The notes beneath the pieces were generated by a model. It did not search any database and was not told the DNA's origin. It saw only the letters and a list, made by a program, of their open reading frames with translations. This document shows positions 1-7,536 of a DNA stretch of 10,187 nt, in pieces. A program made the position numbers and the translations under genes. How positions within the stretch are numbered: position 1 is the first letter of the stretch; the number at the start of each line of letters is the position of its first letter. The DNA comes from Planctomycetota bacterium (GTDB lineage: Bacteria; Planctomycetota; PUPC01; JACPCR01), in the NCBI GenBank assembly GCA_030740295.1, contig JASLXP010000963.1, positions 1 through 10,187 on the forward strand, read 5' to 3'.

Positions 1-1
1 T

Positions 2-3000
2 GATGACAAGGTCTACTTTGCAGCCGGCATCTTTGGATTCATGGGCATATTCATTCATGCCCTCGATGCTGAGACCGGCAAAGTGATCTGGACGAATAGC
101 GGGAGCGGCTCCAGCTACCAGACGCACCAGCACGGCAGCCCCGCTTTCGCCGGTGTTTCGCCGCAAGGATATCTGGCCGCAACAGGTGAGCATCTACTTG
201 TCTCCGGCGGGCGCTCGGTGCCTGCTGTGTACGAACGTCTGACGGGGAAGTTCCTCTATTTCCACGTCTCGAGCAGGCAGTTCGGAAAAGGGCCTGGCGG
301 CTTTGGAGTGACAGCAACAGAGAACCTCTTCTTCAACGGGGCCTGTGTCTATGGCCTCAGAGATGGGCGAGGGTATCACCGTTTTCACGAGGCAGTCCAT
401 GATGGGCAAGACGCCTATTTCGCTCACAGCGATCTGATTTGCTCTGCCTCTCCGCGAGCCAACGAATCCATGGGGCGGCTGGGTACGAAGACTCAGCAGT
501 TCTCAATGCAGACGACTCTGGAAGCGAAGTGCGAAATCCCTCCGGGCAGGATCTTCTTCAAAGCTAAGAACCTTCTGTTTTGCGCCACAAAGGATGGAAC
601 GTTGCTGGCCTACAACAGCGACGAATTGAAGCCTGCAAAGCAGGCTGTCGAAGAACAGGCTCCGCCGAAAGTACTGAAGGTTACCGAAAAGGATCTCGAC
701 CCCTTTGCCGAGGATGAGCAGTTTGAAGTCGAAATCGAATTTGAGCTGGATGAGCAGGACGCGGATGAACCTGAGCAGGACCCCGAGGAGATAAAGGTTA
801 GCCCTCCGATGACACCGGCCTGGCAGGCAAGGATTCAAGGGGAGCCCTGGTCCATGCTCCCTGGAGATGACCGGGTGTTCGTGGTAACGAAAGAAGGGAA
901 ACTTCACTGTTTTGGCCAGCAGGAAATCCTCACGAGTCATTACTCAGTTGAAGTTCAAGAGCCTTTGCCAATCGAAGAGAAATGGACAGAGAAGATTGAT
1001 AAACGGCTCCCAGGGATAAACGACACCCGCGGCACTTGTCTGGTTCTGGGCCTGACCACAGGAAAGCTCATTCATTCGCTGCTGGAGCACAGCCAGTTTC
1101 ACATCGTCGTTGTCGAACGGGACGCAGAAAAAGTAGCGGCCTTTCGCAGACGTTTGGATGCGCGGGGCATCTACGGCCGGCGAGTGGCCATCCATCCAGG
1201 AGATCCATTCTCCTTCAGATTCCCTCCGTACCTGGCCACCCTTATCGTCTGCGAAAGCCTGCCTGATGATGGCCTCGATGAGAAGCGGGTAAACGACCTG
1301 GTGAATGCGCTCCGGCCTTACGGTGGCATCGCGTACTTCCCCGCGAACGAAACACTGGAAGCCATCTTGCGCAACGCGTCGAAGGAAATGCCTGAGCTTC
1401 AGTTGGCGACCGGGGGTGGTTTTCTGCGTGTAAATCGCCGCGGCCCTCTGCCCAATGCTGGACGTTGGACTCATCAATACGCAGATGCGGCCAACTCGGT
1501 CGTGTCCTACGATTGGCGGGTCCGCACTCCTCTTGGGCTTCTCTGGTTTGGCGGGCCTTCGAATGACCTGATTCTTCCACGGCACGGCCACGGCCCGAAT
1601 CCGCAGGTGGTCGGTGGCCGGCTCTTCATCGAAGGCCCGGACATCCTGCGCGCGACCGATGTCTACACCGGGCGGCTTCTGTGGCAAAGGGAGATCCCAA
1701 ACATTGGGAAGTATTACGACAACACCGGGCATCACCCTGGCGCTAATGAAATCGGATCGAACTATGTCTCGCAGGAGGACAGTGTCTACGTCATGACGCC
1801 GAGCCATTGCATGCGTCTGGACCCCGCAACAGGTAAGACCATTAAAGAGTTTGTGATCCCGGCTCCCGATGGGCAGCAACCACCGAAATGGGGATTCATG
1901 ACTGTCCGCGGTGAGCTCTTGGTGGCCGCGGTTTCTCCTCTGTCCGTGGCAATGCCACGGCCTGTGAGAGCCGTCCCACAGCTCGATTTTTTCATTCCTC
2001 AGGGAGCTGAATGGCACTTCCTGGCTGGAGAACATCCCGCAGATGATTGGATCGATCCTGAATACCAGGCCCAGGTCGAAGGAGCCAACTTAGAGGCTCA
2101 AGATGAGCCTTTTGGATTGGACGGCGCAAAGTGGAAAAGCGGAAAGGCAGGATTCGGTTTTGGCGATGGAGATGACCGAACTGAACTCAAAGACATGCAC
2201 GGAAAATACAGTGTCGTCTACATTCGGACCGATTTTGTCATTCAGGATCCGGTGAAGATTCCGCATCTTGTTCTGGCCATTCGATACGACGACGCGTTCA
2301 TCGCTTACCTGAATGGCAAAGAAGTCATTCGCAAAGGTGTTGGAGAAGGCAGAGGAAAATCTGCCTCGAAAAAGTCAGGGCATGAAGCAAGGGGCTTCGA
2401 TGTTTTCGAAATTAAAAACGCACAGGAGCTTCTGCGAACGGGAAACAACGTGCTGGCCATCGAAGGCCACAACAGGCGGCCTGGCAGCAGCGACTTCACT
2501 CTCGATCCGGCGCTCGGCGTTCCAAAGGCCGAGGAGGCAGAAGTGTCACCCCAAAAAAAGGAGGAAGACGAGGAGGAAGACGAGCTCAAACCCGTGGTAA
2601 ATCTCGAAGACGTCCCCAAGCTCAAACTCAACACAGACTATGCATCAGGGAGTCGCCAACTCATTTGCATGAATCGGATCACTGGCAAGGTATTGTGGAC
2701 TCGAAAGGCCGCGCACAATTTCCGTCACAACGCCATCGTGCTCAGCAAAGACAAGGTGTTTTGTATCGACAAGCTGTCCGATGCAAAGCTCTCTCAACTG
2801 AAACGTCGCGGCTATGAGCCCAAAGACGAGGCCGTCCTCTATGCGCTTGACTCGAAGACGGGTGAAGTGGTCTGGAAGGCGAATGAGAATGTCATCGGCG
2901 CCTGGCTGGGCTACAGTGTCATCGGCACCTGGTTGGGTTACTCCGAAGAGCATGACGTTCTGATTCAAGCGGGAAGCCAGGCAAGAGACCGCGCCAGGGA

Positions 3001-4054
3001 TGAAGCAGGGAAAGGCATGATGGCCCGTCGCGGGGCCGACGGGAGTGTGCTCTGGTCAGATAAGGACAAGAGGCCAGGCGGCCCCTGCATCCTTCATCAT
3101 GGCACCATCATTACTCAGGGAGCAGCTCTCGACCTCTTGACAGGAGAACCCCGAATGCGCCGGAATCCGCTGACTGGCGAAGAAGTGCCCTGGAGCTTCA
3201 GACGCAACTACGGATGCAACACGGCCATCGCCAGCGAGCATCTGATTACTTTCCGATCTGCAGCAGCAGGATACTTTGACCTGCGGGCAGACGGTGGCAC
3301 GGGAAACCTCGGCGGCTTTCGTACCGGATGCTCTTCGAACCTGATAGCAGCGGATGGCGTCCTGAACGCGCCCGATTACACAAGGACGTGCGCCTGCGCG
3401 TATCAAGTGCAGACATCTCTGGCAATGGTTCATATGCCGGACGCTGAGATGTGGACCTTTAACCACATCAAATCCGGCAAGGGCAGCAGTATTGAACGCG
3501 TCGGAATCAACTTCGGCGCCCCCGGCGACCGCCGCGCCCCCAACGGCACGCTGTGGCTGGAATACCCAGTGGTCGGGGGCCCTTCCCCGCCCATCGATGT
3601 CACGGTCAACGCCACATCGGAAACAGACAAGACAGCCGCGGAAGAGACCATCAATCCAAAACTGGCCAATCCTCCAGTCCAGTACTTTCGCCATCACCAA
3701 TCGGTAATCAAGGGCGGCCCGCACAGGTGGGTCACATCGTCCGGCATGACGAATGTCCGCAATCTGCGCGTCGGTATTGGAGAGGCCGCGGATGAGGGGT
3801 CCTTCACTATCCGGATCTACTTTGCCGAGACCCAGGCTGACTTGAAAGAGCCCCGCACGTTTTCAGTTTCCATTCAAGGAAAGCCGGCCCTTGATAACTT
3901 CACTCCCTCAGCGGCCGCAGGAGGCTTGTTCCGAGGGATTATGCACGAGTTCAAAGGCATCCCTGTTCGAGACTCCCTGAGTATCAGTTTCTCACCTGCA
4001 GAGGGGAGCGGCGGTCCTCCAATCCTGTGTGGAATCGAATTATTGAAGGAGTGA
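2..4054 (+). CDS. Giant PQQ-like beta-propeller protein with methyltransferase-like insert and malectin-like C-terminus (5' partial)
   Basis: The frame is open from base 2, and residues before the first ATG (base 41) already match the family (VYFAAGIFGF then ALDAETGKVIW), so the true start lies upstream and that ATG is internal. Visible length is about 1350 residues. Propeller-blade motifs are at 59-91, about 1658-1684, 2669-2704, 2843-2881 and 3035-3061 (TGKVLW, TGEVVW type). A Rossmann methyltransferase-like segment lies at about 1025-1435 (CLVLGLTTGK, then VVVERD). A galactose-binding-like domain follows at about 2009-2518 (YLNGKEVIR, NNVLAIEGHN). A Cys-containing block is at about 3200-3430, and a malectin-like domain ends the protein (FTIRIYFAE). 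Two acidic linkers separate domains. Such proteins are common in Planctomycetota and usually exported, but the signal peptide would be outside the window. Substrate and enzymatic activity are unknown. It is probably cotranscribed with the downstream lactonase. Confidence 0.88.
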   Translation, partial: DDKVYFAAGIFGFMGIFIHALDAETGKVIWTNSGSGSSYQTHQHGSPAFAGVSPQGYLAATGEHLLVSGGRSVPAVYERLTGKFLYFHVSSRQFGKGPGGFGVTATENLFFNGACVYGLRDGRGYHRFHEAVHDGQDAYFAHSDLICSASPRANESMGRLGTKTQQFSMQTTLEAKCEIPPGRIFFKAKNLLFCATKDGTLLAYNSDELKPAKQAVEEQAPPKVLKVTEKDLDPFAEDEQFEVEIEFELDEQDADEPEQDPEEIKVSPPMTPAWQARIQGEPWSMLPGDDRVFVVTKEGKLHCFGQQEILTSHYSVEVQEPLPIEEKWTEKIDKRLPGINDTRGTCLVLGLTTGKLIHSLLEHSQFHIVVVERDAEKVAAFRRRLDARGIYGRRVAIHPGDPFSFRFPPYLATLIVCESLPDDGLDEKRVNDLVNALRPYGGIAYFPANETLEAILRNASKEMPELQLATGGGFLRVNRRGPLPNAGRWTHQYADAANSVVSYDWRVRTPLGLLWFGGPSNDLILPRHGHGPNPQVVGGRLFIEGPDILRATDVYTGRLLWQREIPNIGKYYDNTGHHPGANEIGSNYVSQEDSVYVMTPSHCMRLDPATGKTIKEFVIPAPDGQQPPKWGFMTVRGELLVAAVSPLSVAMPRPVRAVPQLDFFIPQGAEWHFLAGEHPADDWIDPEYQAQVEGANLEAQDEPFGLDGAKWKSGKAGFGFGDGDDRTELKDMHGKYSVVYIRTDFVIQDPVKIPHLVLAIRYDDAFIAYLNGKEVIRKGVGEGRGKSASKKSGHEARGFDVFEIKNAQELLRTGNNVLAIEGHNRRPGSSDFTLDPALGVPKAEEAEVSPQKKEEDEEEDELKPVVNLEDVPKLKLNTDYASGSRQLICMNRITGKVLWTRKAAHNFRHNAIVLSKDKVFCIDKLSDAKLSQLKRRGYEPKDEAVLYALDSKTGEVVWKANENVIGAWLGYSVIGTWLGYSEEHDVLIQAGSQARDRARDEAGKGMMARRGADGSVLWSDKDKRPGGPCILHHGTIITQGAALDLLTGEPRMRRNPLTGEEVPWSFRRNYGCNTAIASEHLITFRSAAAGYFDLRADGGTGNLGGFRTGCSSNLIAADGVLNAPDYTRTCACAYQVQTSLAMVHMPDAEMWTFNHIKSGKGSSIERVGINFGAPGDRRAPNGTLWLEYPVVGGPSPPIDVTVNATSETDKTAAEETINPKLANPPVQYFRHHQSVIKGGPHRWVTSSGMTNVRNLRVGIGEAADEGSFTIRIYFAETQADLKEPRTFSVSIQGKPALDNFTPSAAAGGLFRGIMHEFKGIPVRDSLSISFSPAEGSGGPPILCGIELLKE
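2891..2944 (+). repeat. 27-bp tandem duplication inside the propeller gene
   Basis: Two adjacent 27-base units (2891-2917 and 2918-2944) encode VIGAWLGYS and VIGTWLGYS. They share 21 of 27 bases. The differences include synonymous changes and a different serine codon, so the duplication is not a fresh assembly error. It adds nine in-frame residues to a propeller blade. Confidence 0.85.
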
Positions 4055-4115
4055 TCCCTGTCTTGATGCGGCAGACGCCAGGTGGCTAACCGATCTTCAG
4101 AAACAGGAATTCCCA

Positions 4116-5249
4116 TTGATTAACTTCATGATCCGTCCCCTTCTGTTTTCGGCTGTTACGTGTACATCCATCTGGGCAAATGAATGCCTTTACATTTCCG
4201 CGGGGAACAAGGTCTCCGTGTATCAACTGGATGTGGAAACCGGTGAGTTGGCGGCTCTTCAATCAGTTGATTTGCCAGGCGCGGGGCCTCTGACCGTTTC
4301 GCCTGAAAAGCGATTTATGTACGTCACCGCGAGGATTCCAGTCGAGGGTAAGAGACGGAAACGTACGCCAAAAATTGCCACGTTCAGCGTGGACGCGGAG
4401 GGCAAGCTGAAACAGGTGCATGTCGCACCAGTCAATCTTTCCGCGGGTTATCTGAAGGCGGACAAGACCGGGCAGTTCCTCGCGGGTAACCATTACGGCC
4501 CTGGCAAGGTCTCAATCTGGAAGCTCGCGGACGGGGTCTTTCGCGGCGAAACCGTCCAGGAGTTTGGACTCGAGCCAAAAGCGCATTGCTCCGTTTTCTC
4601 TCCATCTAACAGATACCTTCTGGTGCCGGCTACAGGCCCGAATAAGGTGTTCCAGCTCCGCTTCGATGAAAAGACTGGGGCCGTTTCCTCAAACTATCCA
4701 CCTCATGCTTCCGGACCGACGGGAGAACACGAAGCACGCCAGCCGCGTCACCTGGTGTTTCATCCGAGGCTCAACATTGCATACACGACCAATGAGCGTG
4801 AAAGACCGGGCATCGGTGTCTGGCAATGGAATCCTGCCAGCGGGGCTCTGAAGACCATTCAGAACGCGGTCACTTATCCCGACAACTTCAATGGCAACAT
4901 CACGACATCCGCCGTGCAGGTGACGCCGGATGGACGCTTCGTGTACATTTCAAATCGGGACATCACCAATCGCCAGGCCCGAACGGGGAAGGATTCTATC
5001 GTTGGTTTCTCAATCGATGCCCAGACCGGCAGGCTCAAAAAAATTGGCCATTTCCCATGCGAACATGTGCCAAGATCGTTCACCGTGAGTGAGTCAGGCA
5101 AATACCTGTTCGTCGCAGGCCAGATGGACGACCACCTGGGCGTTTACTCGGTGAACCGAGAGACCGGAATGCTGAAAAGAGTGAAGCAGTATCCGACCTG
5201 TGTCAGGCCATCATGGGTGCACTGTATGACGCCCCCCGCGGAGAAGTGA
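4116..5249 (+). CDS. Secreted lactonase-family beta-propeller (6-phosphogluconolactonase-like)
   Basis: A 377-residue seven-bladed-propeller lactonase of the cycloisomerase-2 / Pgl type. Characteristic blade motifs are visible: PRHLVFHPRLNIAYTTNE, VTPDGRFVYISNRD, and near the C-terminus PRSFTVSESGKYLFVAGQ with a following ETGMLKRV. The family hydrolyses sugar lactones such as 6-phosphogluconolactone, but members in environmental bacteria are often exported and of unknown substrate. The N-terminus has a short basic start, a hydrophobic stretch (PLLFSAVTCTSIW) and a likely cleavage after WA, so an extracytoplasmic location is inferred. An AGGA at 4105-4108 sits 7 bases before the TTG at 4116 and 19 before the in-frame ATG at 4128, so the TTG is the better-spaced start. 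Either start keeps the signal peptide. It lies 61 bp after the giant propeller gene on the same strand. Confidence 0.85.
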   Translation: MINFMIRPLLFSAVTCTSIWANECLYISAGNKVSVYQLDVETGELAALQSVDLPGAGPLTVSPEKRFMYVTARIPVEGKRRKRTPKIATFSVDAEGKLKQVHVAPVNLSAGYLKADKTGQFLAGNHYGPGKVSIWKLADGVFRGETVQEFGLEPKAHCSVFSPSNRYLLVPATGPNKVFQLRFDEKTGAVSSNYPPHASGPTGEHEARQPRHLVFHPRLNIAYTTNERERPGIGVWQWNPASGALKTIQNAVTYPDNFNGNITTSAVQVTPDGRFVYISNRDITNRQARTGKDSIVGFSIDAQTGRLKKIGHFPCEHVPRSFTVSESGKYLFVAGQMDDHLGVYSVNRETGMLKRVKQYPTCVRPSWVHCMTPPAEK

Positions 5250-5320
5250 TTATCCCCTGCGACTCATCTGTTCGCTTCTCTGCTCACGGTAGAAAGCTCA
5301 ATCGTCACAGGTCTTGGTCT

Positions 5321-6175
5321 TTATCCCAATTCGAGCACGATGCTCGGCTGGCCCTTCCTCAGGCCGCTGCGGTAGGTACGGTGGATGGCGGGTACCGGCT
5401 TTTCGGCCCTTTTCAGCGAATCGATGACCGTCTGCCTGGCAAGTTCGAAGCAGTTGTTGTCGCTTTCAGGATTGGGGTGGTTTTCGCTGAGGTGGCCGAG
5501 GTATACATCCGTGGTGGATTCGGACATGGATCGGATAAGAAGATCCGCACACTGGGTATTGGATAGATGCCCGTCATCGCTTTTTACCCATTTCAGATAT
5601 TCCCAATCATTCTTGAACTTGGGGTCGGCCAGTTTTCGATTCAGCAATTCGTCATCGTAGTTGGACTCGATCAGGACGGCCCTCGTGCCGCGCAGGGCTG
5701 CGACGATCTCCTGCGAAGGCCGGCCGACATCGGTGGCCACCGCAAACGACGCTTCACCATTCCTCATGACGAAACCGACTGGCTCGCCGGCATCTCTTTC
5801 TTCCCCGCCATGCTGAATGGGAAAAGTCTCAATGGAGATATCTCCGATTGCCTCAGGAACGACCTCTGCCTGCCCCAGTCGACGGTACCGTTTTTTCGAC
5901 GAGCGCCTTCGAATTACGTCAATGGTCGTCTGAGGCGCGAAGACCGGGATGCGATGCCGGCGAGACAGGCTGCCGGCGGCCCGGTAATGATCGGAGTGGG
6001 CGTGGGTGATCAGGATGCCTGCACAATCTGCCAGGTCGTGGCCAATGGTCTTGACGCGGCGTTGAAGCTCAGTGGTCGAAAGCCCGGCATCTATGAGGAG
6101 ATAGGTGTTGCCGCTGGAAACAAGGGTTGCATTGCCGCTGCTGCCGCTTGCCAGAACACAGATAGAGAGGGGCAT
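5321..6175 (-). CDS. Metallo-beta-lactamase-fold hydrolase, YycJ/WalJ type
   Basis: A 284-residue MBL-fold protein, the usual size for the YycJ/WalJ group. The N-terminus ICVLASGSSGN is the family signature. The metal-binding motif is THAHSDH (H58, H60, D62, H63). Further likely ligands are H122 (PIQHGG) and D149 (VATDVG). The family-specific ESNYDDE, GHLSN and LGHLSENH motifs follow at 170-176, 202-206 and 227-233. Relatives are cytosolic nucleases or phosphodiesterases, and in Firmicutes are linked to WalRK and DNA repair; the substrate here is not shown by the sequence. The ATG at 6175 is preferred over the in-frame TTG at 6178, which adds only one residue. The gene begins 12 bases after the pseudopilin stop with no strong Shine-Dalgarno, so translational coupling is likely. 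It converges with the lactonase gene. Confidence 0.92.
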   Translation of the reverse strand: MPLSICVLASGSSGNATLVSSGNTYLLIDAGLSTTELQRRVKTIGHDLADCAGILITHAHSDHYRAAGSLSRRHRIPVFAPQTTIDVIRRRSSKKRYRRLGQAEVVPEAIGDISIETFPIQHGGEERDAGEPVGFVMRNGEASFAVATDVGRPSQEIVAALRGTRAVLIESNYDDELLNRKLADPKFKNDWEYLKWVKSDDGHLSNTQCADLLIRSMSESTTDVYLGHLSENHPNPESDNNCFELARQTVIDSLKRAEKPVPAIHRTYRSGLRKGQPSIVLELG

Positions 6176-6187
6176 CAAAGGAAGGGC

Positions 6188-6928
6188 CTACTGGGAACTG
6201 ACGGTGATATCTCGACCGAACTTCTGAATGTGATCAGTGCTCCCAACGACAACCACCTTATACCCTGAGGTGTCATCAAAGTCAGCATCAAAGTTGAATG
6301 AGTCCGTTTCACTGGATTCAAAAATGACGAGGCCGGCACTGCAGAGCAGGTTCAGCCGGGAATTCGCTGGCAGTTTGACATTGAGGAATCCGGTGCTGTC
6401 CTCCTCTACCTTCAGGTTTATAACCATTGTGTCGCCGTCCGTGTATGAGCCTGTGTACATGACCGTGGGGCCGCTCTGGACATTAATAAACCCGTTCTCC
6501 CACAGGTGATATTTGCCATTGCTGATGACTGTCAACGGGTCGACATTTTCAACTTCGTCAAAAGTGAGACGCTCCCTCCCTGCTGCAAACGCGCGGCCTT
6601 TGAAAGTCATGGTCACCGCCATTTCACCCTCATCGTGATAAGGGCAGGTCAGAAATGGCGTATCGGTGGGTGCGAGATCCCTCATCATGATCAGGAAGTT
6701 GCTGTAGACATCGTCAGACACATCTTCAGGCGCCTCATATTGCTGGCCCCGCCTTCGTCCCTGTCCCTGTCCTTGACCTTGTCCCCGTCCCTGTCCTTGT
6801 CCTTGCCCCTGTCCTTGTCCTTGTCCCTGCTCCTGAGTCTCTTCAATGGGTGGCTCGTACTCGATGCAGGTAAACGTCTTGTTGGTGAGCTGGTATTCGT
6901 TCTCGGGGAAATCCTCGCTTGATCCCAT
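6188..6928 (-). CDS. C-terminal part of a frameshifted pseudopilin, with Gly-Gln repeat tract
   Basis: The first ATG is at 6928, giving 246 residues, but the same frame is open and protein-like back to 7027 (it reads SFRISGFFTGLET just before the ATG). It is therefore better read as the missing C-terminal half of the adjacent pseudopilin than as an independent gene. Residues 34-58 are almost pure Gly-Gln dipeptides with a few Arg. After that comes a hydrophilic, probably beta-rich domain (GKYHLWENGFINVQ, TMVINLKVEED, GYKVVVVGS). I do not recognise this domain. There is no signal peptide of its own, which fits a lost link to the prepilin leader. Only a weak GAG precedes the ATG. The stop (TAG, 6190-6188) is 12 bases from the start of the MBL hydrolase gene. 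Confidence 0.6.
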   Translation of the reverse strand: MGSSEDFPENEYQLTNKTFTCIEYEPPIEETQEQGQGQGQGQGQGQGRGQGQGQGQGRRRGQQYEAPEDVSDDVYSNFLIMMRDLAPTDTPFLTCPYHDEGEMAVTMTFKGRAFAAGRERLTFDEVENVDPLTVISNGKYHLWENGFINVQSGPTVMYTGSYTDGDTMVINLKVEEDSTGFLNVKLPANSRLNLLCSAGLVIFESSETDSFNFDADFDDTSGYKVVVVGSTDHIQKFGRDITVSSQ

Positions 6929-7173
6929 TGTCTCAAGACCAGTGAAAAAGCCGGATATTCTGAAGGATATCTGCCTCTGTTGTCCGTTCGGAAAATTTTC
7001 GTTGTATTCCAGAGGGTGACTGTATTCTTAGTGCAATGAGCCTGCAGGCTGCGCCTGAAACCTATTTGCAGCACACCGATCACAAGCGATGAAATTGTAA
7101 ACGTGACGGTGACCGCCATGAGAAACTCAATCATCGTGAAAGCTCGATTGTTAAGTTTTGCTTTCGTAATCAT
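6691..7173 (-). pseudogene. N-terminal part of a type IV pseudopilin, frameshifted
   Basis: From the ATG at 7173 the product begins MITKAKLNNRA, a short basic prepilin leader. A class III cleavage site A|FTMIE follows, with the essential Glu at mature position 5, then a hydrophobic helix (FLMAVTVTFTISSLVIGVL). This is the hallmark of type IV pilins and type II secretion pseudopilins, processed by a PilD-type peptidase and held in the inner membrane. The -1 residue is Ala instead of the usual Gly. After about residue 50 this frame turns into unlikely protein (SPTRRLPASSTS, then Lys-Asp repeats), while the neighbouring frame carries convincing sequence. The gene has therefore apparently lost one base, or gained two, between about 7030 and 6960. 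An upstream TTG at 7230 is rejected as start because it falls in the candidate -10 box. Confidence 0.7.
6757..6832 (-). repeat. Imperfect hexanucleotide tandem repeat encoding (Gly-Gln)n
   Basis: About 12 degenerate copies of a six-base unit (plus-strand CCTTGT / CCCTGT) run through the C-terminal pseudopilin frame and encode alternating Gly and Gln. In the frame of the pilin N-terminus the same bases read as alternating Lys and Asp. Because the unit is a multiple of three, copy-number change would alter length without changing frame. Confidence 0.85.
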
Positions 7174-7229
7174 GGGTGCTTGTATTTGATTCACCTGACA
7201 GATCAGCAGGGGACAATTCAGATTAAGCA

Positions 7230-7258
7230 ATTCTTACGCCTGACATGATTCAGGTCAA
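7230..7258 (-). promoter_or_regulatory. Candidate sigma70-like promoter for the pseudopilin gene
   Basis: On the minus strand TTGACC (7258-7253, five of six to consensus) is followed by a 17-base spacer and AAGAAT (7235-7230, four of six). The predicted transcript start is near 7223, leaving a leader of about 50 bases before the ATG at 7173. The spacer contains the inverted repeat CCTGA-N6-TCAGG, a possible operator. Confidence 0.4.
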
Positions 7259-7536
7259 AAAACAACTGTAAAGATTTTTCCGCGCTCACTGTCAACATGA
7301 TGGCAGCCAGACAGACTCCACCAGCGCACTCTCTCATCAATCTGTGTATCAAGTTTTTGGATGAAGAACTTGCCGGTGGATTGGCTGTTGCCAGACAGGC
7401 CGCGCGCTTACAGCAAATGCTTTGAGCAGAAGAACTGAGACCCTGTTGCCAACATCTTTTAGTGAGCGAATTCAACAGATGGCTCAATTTATGTAGCTGA
7501 TACCAGTGCTTCATCACACTTGTCGGTTTTTGTCAG

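Noticed and set aside
41..43. ATG at 41 as the true start of the propeller gene
   Set aside because: The frame is open upstream and encodes family-typical sequence; no ribosome site precedes this ATG.
944..2035. 363-codon minus-strand ORF
   Set aside because: It lies entirely antisense to the propeller gene, whose frame has clear domain motifs; its translation has no recognisable motif.
5250..5320. Bidirectional terminator between the convergent genes
   Set aside because: No convincing stem followed by a T-run on either strand in these 70 bases.
5567..6268. 233-codon plus-strand ORF
   Set aside because: Antisense to the YycJ-type hydrolase with its HxHxDH motif; no protein-like features.
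6506..6922. Plus-strand ORF with a Leu-Ser repeat resembling a membrane segment
   Set aside because: The repeat is the antisense reading of the Gly-Gln hexanucleotide tract.
6985..7020. Programmed -1 frameshift site in the pseudopilin
   Set aside because: The A/T run near 6995 does not present a slippery heptamer in the frame of the pilin N-terminus, and no strong downstream structure was found; mutation or sequence error is simpler.
7218..7517. 99-codon minus-strand ORF in the intergenic region
   Set aside because: No motif, odd Ser/Cys-rich composition, no ribosome site, and it runs through the candidate promoter.
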